Shown here piece by piece: positions 43,267 to 54,240 of a stretch of DNA of 64,000 bases; position 1 is the first letter of the stretch; each line of letters begins with the position of its first letter. Origin of the DNA: Isochrysis galbana (taxonomy: Eukaryota > Haptophyta > Isochrysidales > Isochrysidaceae); contig CM030942.1 in NCBI GenBank assembly GCA_018136815.1, positions 3,325,396 to 3,389,395 on the forward strand. Reading direction: 5' to 3'. A program made the position numbers and the translations under genes. The notes under the pieces were generated by a model. It saw nothing but the letters and a program-made list of their open reading frames with translations, had not been told where the DNA came from and did not search any database.

Positions 43267-43740
43267 CTACCGCCGCTCAACGCTCCGCTGCCGCAGCGCA
43301 GCCGCAAGTGCGACCCTCCAGCCCACAAGGTTGGTCACCCCGAGGGCATAGAGTGGGGCATTGAAACCTGGCGTAATGCTAAGGTGGATTTTGATCCCAT
43401 GGCCCGCTATTGCACCCACTCGGGCCTTCTTGCCCCTGACGACCTCCGTGCGCTCAACTGGAACGACGTACAGCTCTTGCACGTCGCCACGCTCGGCATC
43501 CGTGCCGTTTGCAGGGGCCTCGTCGCTGGAGGGGGCTGAGGGGGGCGCGGGGGCGGGGGCGGATCGCGGATCCACGGGGAACTCGTTCAAGAACAACATC
43601 GGGGGCTGTGTGTGCGTCTGGGGGGCCGGGGGGGGGGGGGGGGCGCGACACGACGGCGAGAGTGCCTGTACTGGTGTCTTCACGTCCTTACAGCGTGGAC
43701 ACCCCTCGCTCTTTCCTTTACGTAACCGCGTGGTTTTCAT
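43267..43740 (-). CDS. Hypothetical protein with N-terminal Cys pair
   Basis: Unrecognised 157-residue frame from the ATG at 43740: MKTTRLRKGKSEGCPRCKDV, then a Pro/Ala-rich stretch produced by an in-frame C run (43623-43643 as G on plus), then a more normal segment ELYVVPVERTEVVRGKKARV and FNAPLYALGVTNLVGWRVAL. A second coding-like segment follows in another frame (EVSFRQLWDISRIELSNVHI, YHVLLGIDEPAPP, about 43220-43060), so a frameshift or an unseen intron may break a longer protein. The Cys pair CPRC could be half a zinc site. Low confidence. Confidence 0.35.
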   Translation of the reverse strand: MKTTRLRKGKSEGCPRCKDVKTPVQALSPSCRAPPPPPAPQTHTQPPMLFLNEFPVDPRSAPAPAPPSAPSSDEAPANGTDAERGDVQELYVVPVERTEVVRGKKARVGAIAGHGIKIHLSITPGFNAPLYALGVTNLVGWRVALAAALRQRSVERR

Positions 43741-44065
43741 AATAAAGCGAAAAGCACCCAAATAGATGATAGATGCTTCACTTTTACTTTTTAACCTTTT
43801 TAACCCATTTTCATCACAAGACCTGCCTAGATATTCCTATATTTAGGTAGTTGAGCCATAGCAGTGTGTCCGGGCAAGCCCCCTGTGCCATACCGGCGGC
43901 TCGTCGCCCGCGGGTGAAGCTGCCAAGAGAACAACAAAAAAACCGAGCGGAAGCACCTGTTTAGGTGCTCCGGCAGTAAGGAGTTAAAAAGTACACCCCA
44001 CGGGCACGGCACGGGGCCTCCCCCTCTCGCGCCCGACCCTCCCCTGGCCGTCCACGCGGCGAAAA

Positions 44066-44128
44066 CAAAAAAGGGGGGGGGGGGGGGGGGGGGGGGGGAA
44101 GGGGGGAGGGGGGGGGGGGGGGGCTCCG
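44066..44128 (+). repeat. Poly-G tract upstream of RPA1 start
   Basis: Two G runs (about 44068-44098 and 44109-44123) broken only by short A-containing spacers, on the coding strand, 20 bases before the RPA1 ATG. Strong G-quadruplex potential in the promoter or 5' UTR. Confidence 0.9.
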
Positions 44129-44143
44129 GCCGACGCGGTCACG

Positions 44144-47100
44144 ATGGTGGAGCGCGAGTCCGCGTGGTCCTCGCTCTCGGGCGTCTCTGCGCTGCTCTTC
44201 GAGGCGAAGGCGGTCTCCTTCTCGTTTTACAGAGAAGAGGAGGTCAGGCGCCTCTCCGCCGTCCGGATCACCTCCTCGCTCCAGCGCGATGTGATGAACA
44301 GACCGCTGCCCGGTGGGCTCTACGACGCTCGCATGGGGCCAACCGACCACTACGAGTCGTGCGTCACGTGCGGGCTAGACTACGCGCTTTGCCCAGGGCA
44401 CTTCGGGCACATTGAGCTCCCGCTTCCCGCATATTCTCACATTCTCCTCCCGCTGCTGCACGGGCTGCTCCGTGCTGCTTGCCGCGAGTGCCACCATTTC
44501 CGAGCACCGCGCGTCCGCCTCGAGCCCTTTGCTGCAGCTCTGAACCTTATCGATGCGGGATTGCTCACCGACGCAGTGGCTATCCTTGAAAATTCACAGT
44601 GTGTGCAAGGTAAGCTTTGCGACTCGAGGCCGGCCTTCAACGAGCCTTTGAAGCTCCAACTCACAAACAGCGTTCCTATCACTCTACAGGGAACTCGAAG
44701 CTGGGCAACAACGAAGTGGGCACAGACGGCGGTAATGAACTTGGCTACCTGTCCGGCATCTCCGCGGAGGGTCGCCGTGTCTTGTACCGGCGCGAGCAAG
44801 CTGCTGCTCGCGCTACGAAACAGCCTGGCTCGCAGGGTTCAACTCAGAGGCATTCGTTGCTTAACAAGGGCTGTAGCTCACCGCACCTAGTGGCGCTGCG
44901 CAAGAAAGTGTATGCTGCCTTTGCGAAAGCTCTGCGCCCAGGCTCGCAGCGCTGCACCCGATGTGGCAAGAATTCTGGAGCGCTGAAAGTGCATGGAGGC
45001 AAGTTATTTGTATCCGCTCTGTCTCAGCGCGCACTCGCCGCTAATGCTGTCCTCGACGACCGCATTCATTCTGCAGCGAATGTTGTGGCGCCCGCACCCC
45101 GCCGTGGCCGTTCTGCCGTCAGGACTCAAACTCGTAATGCTTCTTCAGTGGCGTCTCGCGCCACTCCAGCCCCATCGGCTCAGGACGGGGAGAGCGATGG
45201 GTCTGAGAGTGATGAGGCAGAAGAAGTCGTAGCGGCGGACGGGGAGGACTTGGAGGAAGTAGAGGAAGTAGAGGCCGCGCGCTCGACTGCAGCAGTTGGG
45301 AAGACGATGTTCCTCAATCCTTGGCATGCGAGACAAGAGCTCGAGGATTTGTGGAAAACAGAGGGCGACCTGCTGCGCCGTCTGTATCCATCCTTGAGCC
45401 CTGACGTGTTCTTCCAGGAGGTCGTAATTGTCCCGCCGAACCGTTTCAGGCCGCCTGCCAAGGTTGGCGATCAGCTTTTTGATCACTCACAGAACGTGTG
45501 GCTCACCAAGATTCTTACCGCCATGGACACGTTGCATCGCATCAAGACCCAATGGGATGAGCAAAGCAGCGAGAGTGCAGATAAGAGCACACTCGTCTCG
45601 CCTTCCGATTCCATGCAGCTGCTATCGACGCGCGTGATCCCCCCGATGACTGACAAGAGGATGATGGAGCGGTACATGGCAGCATGGGATGAGATATGCT
45701 CGGGGGTTGCGTGCATCGTCGATTCTTCCAGGGACGATGCAGCCCAGGGTGGAAGCGCTCAGGTACCGGCTGGTGTCAAGCAAATGTTGGAGCGCAAAGC
45801 GGGGCTGTTCCGCTCGCACATGATGGGCAAACGAGTCAACTTTTGCTGCCGATCGGTGATCTCTCCAGACGTCAATCTTGGCACACATGAGATCGGCGTG
45901 CCGCTCCATTTCGCCATGGAGCTCACCTTTCCGGAGCCTGTGACTCCTTGGAACGTCAAAGAACTGCGTCGTGCCGTGGTGAATGGCCCAGGGCAACACC
46001 CGGGTGCCAATTTCGTGCAGGACGTCAATGGTGAAATGATCGATCTATCGCGACGTTCGAGGCCCCAGCGCGTCGCAATTGCAGCTAGGCTCCTCGCAGA
46101 TGGCGACGTTGGTGGTACGGGAAACTCTGAAGCTTTACTCGGATCGACCCTGGGCGACCTTGCGCCTCTTTCCTCTCGCCAAGAGGGGGAGCTGTTATCA
46201 AAAGGTTTAAAGCTCTCGGCCGTCGGGACTACCACGGTGGTTGGTTCCGCCCTCGATGGCGTAGGGGCGACAGCGCCACCAACAGCGGGAACAGGTCGCT
46301 CCAACGTGTCTAGTAGCTGCAAGAAAGTGTGGCGTCATCTCATATCCGGTGATGTGATGCTCGTCAACCGGCAGCCGACACTACACAAGCCGGGCATTAT
46401 GGCTCATGTCGCACGTGTGCTTCGACGCGAGAAGGTGATCCGAATGCATTACGCAAATTGTAACACCTACAACGCCGACTTCGACGGTGACGAAATGAAT
46501 TTGCATCTCTGTCAATCGCACCTTGCACGCTCCGAGGCGTACCACATCGCTGCCACAGACCACCAGTACATTGTGCCTACGAATGGACGGCCCTTGCGGG
46601 GGCTCATCCAGGACCATGTTGTTATGGGCGTGTTGCTGACGAAGCGGGATACATTCTTGACCAAGTCTATTTACATGCAATTGCTGTTTTTAGCGGGCAT
46701 AGACGTCACCGTTGCTGGCGGACTCCTCGCCACGATGGTTCCGACTATCCTCAAGCCCGAGGCTCTTTGGACGGGCAAACAAGTCATGTCCACGCTTCTC
46801 CGCCACCTCGGCGCGTCAGAGCTCAACTGTACGTTCAATGCAAAGACGGCGGGCCGCACGTGGGCTCGACCCGGGTGCAGTGGCTTCGATGGCGGAGGGG
46901 AGCCAGAAGAGGCGACCGTTGAGGTAGTTGGCGGAGAGCTCCTTTGTGGAGTCCTGGACAAGGCTGCCTTTGGCGCGACGGAATTCGGCCTTGTGCATTC
47001 GGTGCATGAACTCCTCGGTGGGGAACGTGCCGGACAACTCCTCACGCAGTTGGGACGACTCTTCACGGGGTATCAGCAAATGGTCGGCTTCACGTGTGGA

Positions 47101-49839
47101 ATCGGCGACCTAATCCTCAATGCCCAAGCGGACGAAAAACGCAAGGCACTTCTCGGGACGGCCGACGCGAAGGGCATTGCCGCTGCAGAAACGTTCGGCA
47201 AGCTACCCTCAGGCTCGCTGTCTTCAGCAGCAACGGGGAACATTGCAGAACGAGCTCGCTTCCGTGCATTGTTGGCAGACAAGCTCACGGATGCGGATCG
47301 AGGCGAGGAAGCGGCTGCAGCACTCGACTCGGCGATGAAGCAAGCCTTGATGCCGCTTGCCTCTGACGTTGCCGCTGCATGCCTGCCGTCCGGCATGCTC
47401 AAGCCATTCCCGCTAAATCAATTCGCTCTGATGACGCAAACCGGTGCCAAGGGCTCTCAAGTGAACTTCTCGCAAATCGCAGTGATGCTCGGGCAGCAGG
47501 AGCTGGAAGGGAGACGAGTGCCCCTGAGTCCGTCTGGTGCGACTGCGCCTTGTTTCGCGCCCTACGAGCTTTCTTCGCGTGCGGGAGGCTACATCACCGA
47601 CCGATTCCTGACGGGCGTCCGTCCGCCTGAGTTCTATTTCCACTGCATGGCGGGCCGAGAGGGTCTCGTCGACACCGCTGTCAAGACGTCTCGCTCAGGC
47701 TACCTGCAACGCTGTCTCATCAAGCATCTCGAACCCCTTCAGGTCGCATACGACCATACTGTGCGAAACGTTGTAGACGGCTCAGTCGTCTCGTTCCTCG
47801 CTGGAGAGGACGGCCTCGATCCTACCAGGGTGGCCTTTATCGACAATCCTAGCTTTCTCGCTGCAAACGCCCATGCTTTACGGCGCAAATGGGCGCCACG
47901 CGTGATTCCACATGCACTCGGTGATCGCCTCGACGCGAAGGCTGCTCACAAGCGGCATGAAGCAAGACTCAAAATGCCTCCGAACGAGCGGCCGCTCATC
48001 TTAGCCGATGCCCTTCCATCCTATCGCCTCGGCAACACTTCTCTCAAATTTGAGGAGAAGATGGAGAGCGCTCTTTCTCAAGCTCAGGCTGATCCGACCA
48101 AGTACGTGTCGGCCGGCCGGCCTGCTCCTCAAGCGAAATTGTGGCGTGAAGTAGCCTGGCACAAGTACATGGACAGCCTCTCGCCGCCTGGAGAGGCAGT
48201 CGGACTCCTCGCCGCTCAATCAGTGGGTGAACCGTCCACGCAGATGACGCTTAACACGTTTCACTTGGCCGGCACTGGCCTAGCGAATGTCACCCTAGGT
48301 ATTCCCCGCCTGCGCGAGGTCATCATGGTCGCCTCGCGCAAACCTTCTACCCCACTCATGACTCTATCACTGCTACCTCATATTACCGGGGACGAGGCCG
48401 ATGAAGCGGCGCAGAAGCTTCGATCTCGGCTTGAGCGAGTCACCTTGCGGGAGATTCTCAAGTCTGTGACCGCACAAGAACGGCTACGACCGGATCCGGC
48501 TGCCGCGGTAAGCGGCAACGAGGAGCCATTGCGCCGTTTCGTGAGGCTCACTTTGCAGCTCGATCTCACCGAGGCTGGCGTGCGCATGGCTGAGGTCTAT
48601 GGTCCATTTGCCACACAGCTGCTGCCCGTGCTCAAGCGCGTGTTGCAGAAGCAGGCCGGCAGCGCTGGACGGGGCGGGCGCGCTCGGTCAGTCGTCACAC
48701 AACAACGAGCACGGCGGGACGAAGCGGAGCGCGACGATTTTGTGGGCGGTGAGAACGACGGCGAGGCGGGTGAGATCGCCGAGGAGGGTCTCAATGGCGC
48801 CGAAGAGGTGGGGGACGCGGGCGCGAACGTCCCAGCTGACGAGGATGCGGACGATGCTCGTGCTGCGGCGCGATTGGCGCGGCGTGACGAGGCCGACTAT
48901 GAGGAGGGCGATGGAGACGAGGACTCGTCGTCTACGGCCGAAGAAGAAGCCGAGGAGGAGGGCGAGGAGGCGATGGACACTGATACGAAAACTGCCAATC
49001 CGAGTGACCGCGAGCTGGCGGCAGCCCTCCAGGCCTTCAACTCGCGGCTGGAATCTCTTTGTCGCCCCAGTGGTGGCTTGGTTGCAGCAGGAGTGGATAT
49101 CGATCGCTCAAGGCTCTGGATTGACTGTGCGATGCCTGTGCGACGCGCCCGAGTACAGCTAGTTCCCATGATCGAAGATCTTTCACCCAAGGTTGTGTTG
49201 CGCCAGACTGAAGGTATTGCGTCGGCGGTGGTGCTGCCCCCACCGAAAGACAAGACGACGCCGGTGGTGCAAACGGCAGGCGTGAATTTTGCTGCAATCG
49301 CGGCGTCGCCAAAGGTCGCGGCGCTCGTTGATCTAAGAACGGTACACGCTCCGCCGCATCGCTTCCGCCCGTCCTACCCCATATTGCCCGACCTCTGCCA
49401 GAGTCTTCATGAACTCGCCGCTGCTTTGAATTGCTATGAACAAACGGTCCTATTCCACCCTTGTCCGCAGGTCATCTCCAACGATATTTACGCAGTACTC
49501 TGCACCTACGGAGTCGAGGCTGCTCGCGCGACCATTGTGTCGGAAATCAAGTCGGTGTTCGGCGTGTACGGTATCAAGGTCGACCCCCGCCATCTCTCTC
49601 TCATTGCCGACTACATGACCCATGAGGGAGGCTATGCTGCGCTCAATCGATCTGGCATCGAGACATGCGTCTCACCTCTGCTGAAGATGACGTTTGAGAC
49701 CACGACACATTTCCTAACGCAGGCTGCCACCTACGGAGACAAAGACCCCTTGACTTCTCCGTCTGCAGCAATTGTCCTTGGTAGACCAGTCTCGTGTGGG
49801 ACTGGTGCTTTCGAGCTTCGTGCAAACCTCGGCTTGTGA
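44144..49839 (+). CDS. RPA1: DNA-directed RNA polymerase I largest subunit (RPA190/RPA1)
   Basis: Catalytic subunit that transcribes the rRNA precursor in the nucleolus. Exon 1 is 44144-44609 (donor GTAAGC), exon 2 is 44690-49839 (acceptor CTACAG), phase 1; the product is 1871 residues. Visible parts in order: clamp-core zinc site CVTCGLDYALCPGHFGH (about 72-88), a second Cys pair CTRCGKNSG, NFCCRSVISPDVNLGTHEIG, VNRQPTLHKPGIMAH, and the metal-binding NADFDGDEMN (from 750) with the three Asp that hold catalytic Mg. Then the bridge helix GREGLVDTAVKTSRSGYLQR (about 1143) and trigger loop GLLAAQSVGEPSTQMTLNTF (about 1323). A long acidic insert (about 1510-1590) is typical of Pol I. C-terminal jaw/cleft is VLCTYGVEAARATIVSE and THEGGYAALNRSGIETCVSP. 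The acidic insert and the lack of a heptad CTD separate it from RPB1 and RPC1. Confidence 0.97.
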
Positions 49840-50504
49840 ATCTGTTGAGTCACAGGGTCGGGTCGATGCATCCTCAATTATCCCTTGAAAATGTGTCATG
49901 ATGGATGAGAAGTTCACGGCACTTGTCGGCGGCATGCGCCTTCGCCCTTGGACCATGGAATCGTCGTAGATCGGCTTTCGTGAGCCCGTGTCGGTTATTG
50001 CTATGTCCTTGCCAATAGTGGCTAGCCTCCTACTTCGCCACCTGTCTAATCTAAAATAAAATAATTAATGTTATATCCTAGCCAACCCCACTAGCTAATT
50101 GGACAACTTTTCCGTCCCGGAATCCCGCCATGCCTGACGAGCCAGGTGTCCGAGTGCTACCGGGGGGAGGGGGCACTGCCCCCTCCCCTCGATATTCGTC
50201 CTCCCCCCAGTGCACGCACCGACCCCGCGCACCCCAGCACGTCCTCTCCTCGATCCTCGAGTCCACGCTGGGGGAAAACCCCTTTCGGGTAAAAACAACG
50301 CGGGGGGGGGGGGGGGGGGCACTCGTGAATAGGAGCCCAGAAACGCTAATCTCTACTCGCCTAAGCGAGTGGCCGCGGCGAGCCGCGGCCCTTCCCTCCT
50401 GGCTCTGGCGCCCCCGTCTTCTCTTACCCAAACGGGGCGAGAAGACACGTAAACGCCGGAGGGGAGAGCTGCCACTCCCCCCTCCCCTCCCTCTTCCCTC
50501 TTCC
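49840..50504. other. Intergenic stretch with a poly-G run, no gene seen
   Basis: 3' flank of RPA1, an AT-rich patch (50045-50075) and a G run at 50302-50318. Open frames have no domains. Confidence 0.4.
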
Positions 50505-50932
50505 TCCTCTGTTCCCTGCGGCTCTGGCCATGGCGCGCGCCTGCGGCCCCTCTTCAGGTCCCCAGGAGGCCAGCAGGGGCCTGGGAGCGCAGCTCAGGGG
50601 GCAGGTGAGGCTGGGGCATGGCCCTGGCCCCTCCTGCCTCTCCATCGCTGACTCTCGAGCCCCGCCAGTCGACTGGAGCTGGCTGGGGGGTCCCGATCAG
50701 GGGGGCCCAGGGGGAGGAGGGGTTGGTCAGAGGGATTGGCTGGCCACGACGGGCCAGGGCGGGCGAGTCAGGCGTGTCTATGGGGAGAGGAATGGGTCAG
50801 CAGAGCAGTGTGCTCCTGGCAAGCCATCAGGCATGCCAGGAGAGTGGGTGGTTCCTCCCCCATGGCGGGGGAGGAGTGGAGAGGGGGGGGGGCTCGTGCC
50901 CCGCCATGGGTGAACCAAGTATAAACTTAGTT
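50505..50932 (-). mobile_element. Hairpin-rich dispersed element, minus-strand copy
   Basis: Ends in the AACCAAGTATAAACTTAGTT palindrome (50913-50932). It carries the CATGCCAGGAG/CTCCTGGCAAG stem and CCCCCATGGCGGGGGAGG stem of the family in reverse order. Truncated relative to copy A. Confidence 0.75.
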
Positions 50933-51029
50933 GCCACCTGTCTAATCTAGCCTGTAGCCGGACCTGTATCGTTGATTGGTCATACGTCAACACAGCGACA
51001 TTAAACACATTCCTAATACAAAAATAATA

Positions 51030-51110
51030 TCCCTTCCTTTCCCCCTCATCCCGCCTTGCGGCACCTCCCCTTGCGTGCTACTTCTACTTAAGGCTTAGGG
51101 CGGCTCAACT
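51030..51110 (+). repeat. Partial copy of the CGCCTTGCGGC repeat
   Basis: CCCGCCTTGCGGCACCTCCCC and CTTAAGGCTTAGGGCGG correspond to the distal part of the repeats at 32737-32905 and 57974-58140. Confidence 0.5.
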
Positions 51111-51129
51111 AACAACTAATCGCTTATGA

Positions 51130-51490
51130 TTGGTCGCCATGGAGGGGAGCCTCGTGCCCCCCCCCCCCAATCTCTCGACTCTCGACTCCCCTCATGGGGG
51201 GCGAGAACCATCCACCCCCCTGCGCTGCCTCTTGGCACGCAGGGGGGACTCACCCAGACTGCCCAGACTCTCCCAGAGAGCTGGACACAGACAGATCGCA
51301 CGCCTTGGCCCTAGCCCGCGTTGGCCTGCTTGTCGCTCTGACCAAGCCCTCCCCCCCCTGGACCGCCCTGGTTAGGAGCCCCCAGCCAGCACCAGTCGAC
51401 CTTCAGGGGCGCGAGAGCCAGCGAGGGAGAGGCAGGAGGGGCCAGGGCCAAGCCCCAGCCTCACCTGCACCTGCCCCCAGAGCAAGGCTA
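51130..51490 (+). mobile_element. Hairpin-rich element, subfamily 2, plus copy
   Basis: Shares the CAGCGAGGGAGAGGCAGG block with copy A but has its own front: CATGGAGGGGAGCCTCGTGC, CATGGGGGGCGAGAACCATC, GACTCTCCCAGAGAGCTGGA and CGCACGCCTTGGCCC. The same front occurs inverted at 52840-53085. Confidence 0.6.
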
Positions 51491-51499
51491 GGGATTGCC

Positions 51500-52839
51500 A
51501 GTAACTGCAGGTTTTTGAGAGTGGCAGTTATTGTCATGAGGAGGACCAGTTAAGGTAATTGGTTGCCGGTCGTGGATCCAGTTAGTGGGGCAGTTAACTG
51601 GCATCCTTGACTATAAATTTAGTAGTTCCCTTTTATTATTGTTTGCTGTCGTACATATCTACATTGTCTATACCACCGTTGGCGGTCGGCGGTCGGTGAG
51701 TAGCCTACCCAGGAAGAGGCGGAAGCCGATACGCCGGTGGCGCCGAGAGTGTCGAGGATGAAGGCCGCGGAGGAGGCGCGGGAGGCTCCCGCACGCCTCA
51801 CGGGGAAGGGCCGGGGGGTTGGGGGTGTAGATATTTTGCTGCGTGAAAGAAAATAGTGGGTCCACGGCCGCGTGTGCGTGTGCGGTGAGAATATCAAAAG
51901 GTTTAATTTATTTTGAAGTGCAACGGCTATCCTGAATGACATGATGACCCTTGATTGATGGTTGGGATGTTACACAGCTACTGCGGTATGAAATCATACG
52001 CGAGTGGGCTTCGATTAATAGTGTAGAATTATATACGGATTAAAATAAATTTGTATTTATATTACATTTGCGCTGCGCGTGCATTCAAAGAGGTGGTGCC
52101 ACGCAGGACGCGCGCACGTGCGCGCGCTCTATAGTGTAGTAGTTCGTGTCTTCTCGTCGATCGTCGGGCATCATTCGATCATCCCGTTCTCGTTCATCGT
52201 TCAGCGCTCCCGAAGTCGCGTTCCGTCAAAAGAGGGCCAGGTGATAGTTTTGTTTTCGCTTAGAATGTTATTATGTTAATATGGATTTGGATTTGGAGGC
52301 GCGAGGACGTGGCGCGTGCGCATAGCAACTTTTTCCCCACGGCACCCCACGTTAGACACGCATTTCAGACCGTCGCTGAACACCTGCGGCTAATCAGCCT
52401 AAGTCTTCATCTTCTTCGTCTTTTTCTCATTCTCCTCGTCCTCGATCCTGTTGTCCATGTCGTTCTGCTGGCAGGCGACCAGGTCCCTTGGTTGAGCCTG
52501 GCGTGACAGGGGGGAGGGGGGGAGGGGTGGGGGTGGGGGGTTCAGGGGGTGGGTCGGTAGAAGTCACAAGGGTAGAAAGGGGACGGAAGAAGTCTCGCGC
52601 CTTCACTAACTACGGTTTCACCCATATTCTCAGCATATTCTCGGTTACAAAATTTTCTTAAAAAAGGGGAGGAATCCCTACAATAAGGGATGGCGAGTTG
52701 CCCTTCGACCCTCAAAATTGGGGGGCGGTGCTTTATTTTCATACTAAATGAAGGGAGTGGGGTGAAAAATTGAACTTGACCTCAGGTTTCACCTTCTCAA
52801 GGATCAAGATCAAGGACCCTTATGACTTATGACCTTTTT
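51500..52839. other. Stretch without a recognised gene
   Basis: 51790-51905 carries the GTGGGTCCACGGCCGCG / AATATCAAAAGGTTTA block shared with 57487-57583. 51990-52070 is AT-rich. Short frames lack domains. Confidence 0.4.
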
Positions 52840-53085
52840 GGTGCTTGTCTCTTGTCTCCGAGGGGAATGGGAATGGGGGGTGGTCAGAGCAATGGGCAAT
52901 GGGCTGGCGAGCGCGGGCCAAGGCGTGCGATCTGTGTCCAGTTTTATGGGAGAGTCTGGGCAGTTGAGGTGAGCGTCCCCTGCATGCCAAGTGGAAGTGG
53001 CAGCGCAGGGGGACGGGTCCAGGTGGTTCTCGTTCCACATCAGGGGGGGGTTCGAGTGGATCACCATGGCCCCCCGCCATGATGA
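52840..53085 (-). mobile_element. Hairpin-rich element, subfamily 2, minus copy
   Basis: Reverse complement of the front of 51130-51340: GGGCCAAGGCGTGCGATCTG, GGGAGAGTCTGGGCAGTTG and a GGTGGTTCTCGTTCC region in reverse order. Confidence 0.6.
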
Positions 53086-53254
53086 TCCATCATAAGATTA
53101 GTGAGGAACATATTTTAAATGCGTTTTGAATACCCACGCCTTCTCACCCTGTCCAAACCTCCGCACCCGCACCATGCACGTCATGGTGGCTAAGCAGAAA
53201 AACGAATCGCTCAATAGTGAAAGGGACCTCTACTCATCTTCTGTGACCCGCCCT

Positions 53255-53914
53255 TCACGGTTCTTCCTCCTCGTCATCATCACTGTTCTCCTCTTGTATC
53301 TCGTCGGCGTGATCCTCGTCATCGTCCTCGTTGTCGTCCAGTGGCTTTCCCCAATGTTTGGTCTTGTTGTCCCCGAGCATAAAATCGTCGTTGAGGAAGG
53401 AAGCATTGCTCTTCTTTCCAGCTTGCCTGACGGATGCGGAGTGAGAGCCGCGCCGCAGAATGTCCAAGAAGCTGTCCCGTGATAGGTCCAAAGGCGCGCT
53501 AGGAGGAGCGTCATTCATCGTGGCTCCAGTCCCTCGTCGCTGCCGTTTCAGTATCCTCTTCCGCTCTGGCTTGTCTTTCTGTGCAGTACGCACCGCATTG
53601 AACAGTTGCACTACACCACGGGTGGCGATCTTCCGCAGGGACTTTTCTAGCACTACATTCGAAGCACTCGCCGCAGACACTTGGCCTTGCTTATCTCTCA
53701 AGGTTAGATGGCCATGAGTTGCCAGCATCTTCTTTGCTCGGCTTATGGCGAGCGCCTCCTTTTCCTCCTGCTTTGCCTCATCAATTTTGCGTACAGTCGA
53801 AGATCGCTTGGCAAGAATGGGCGTCGTGCTCGACGCTGGTAGATCGTATCCAAGCAGCCGCGCCGCCACATCCTCGAGTCTGACCTTGGGCGCCTCGTCG
53901 GTGGCACGGGGCAT
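53255..53914 (-). CDS. RRP15: RRP15-like ribosome biogenesis protein
   Basis: 219 residues, single exon, ATG at 53914. The diagnostic segment is EKSLRKIATRGVVQLFNAVR followed by Lys/Arg-rich sequence (KDKPERKRILKRQRRGTG), which matches the Rrp15 family of nucleolar proteins needed for 60S pre-rRNA processing. The N-terminal half contains a Lys/Glu helix (EAKQEEKEALAISRAKKMLA). In the middle is PLDLSRDSFLDILRRG. The C-terminus is strongly acidic (DNEDDDEDHADEIQEENSDD), common in nucleolar factors. It converges with the Pol I subunit gene, whose product makes its substrate. Family call from the core motif only. Confidence 0.75.
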   Translation of the reverse strand: MPRATDEAPKVRLEDVAARLLGYDLPASSTTPILAKRSSTVRKIDEAKQEEKEALAISRAKKMLATHGHLTLRDKQGQVSAASASNVVLEKSLRKIATRGVVQLFNAVRTAQKDKPERKRILKRQRRGTGATMNDAPPSAPLDLSRDSFLDILRRGSHSASVRQAGKKSNASFLNDDFMLGDNKTKHWGKPLDDNEDDDEDHADEIQEENSDDDEEEEP

Positions 53915-54240
53915 GGCGGACTGCGCTGGCCACGCAGGTTAAGGGGGCCTCGTGCGTGGCCTTCCCTCGCCTTTAGGTTTCATGCGTGAACCGCAGAAAA
54001 ACACATTCGCACGAGCTAGGACTCCCCCTCTTCTATCCGGGTGGGTGTGAATCTGTGAATCCCTCGTCTTTCTTTATCTTTAGGAAAATGAAAATGCTAG
54101 TATAGTAGTGATTCCATACTCTAGCTAGGCATACGCACGGTGTCCGAATGAGTTTTGTAGTATAAGTGGTATCCATAGTGTCCGTGGGTTAATTGGGACC
54201 TCGTGGCCCTCTCTCTCGGACCTTCGCCCTCGCAAGGCTG
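53915..54240. other. RRP15 5' flank, nothing else seen
   Basis: Pyrimidine-rich, then AT-richer. Contains the RRP15 promoter region. No repeat or gene recognised. Confidence 0.4.
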
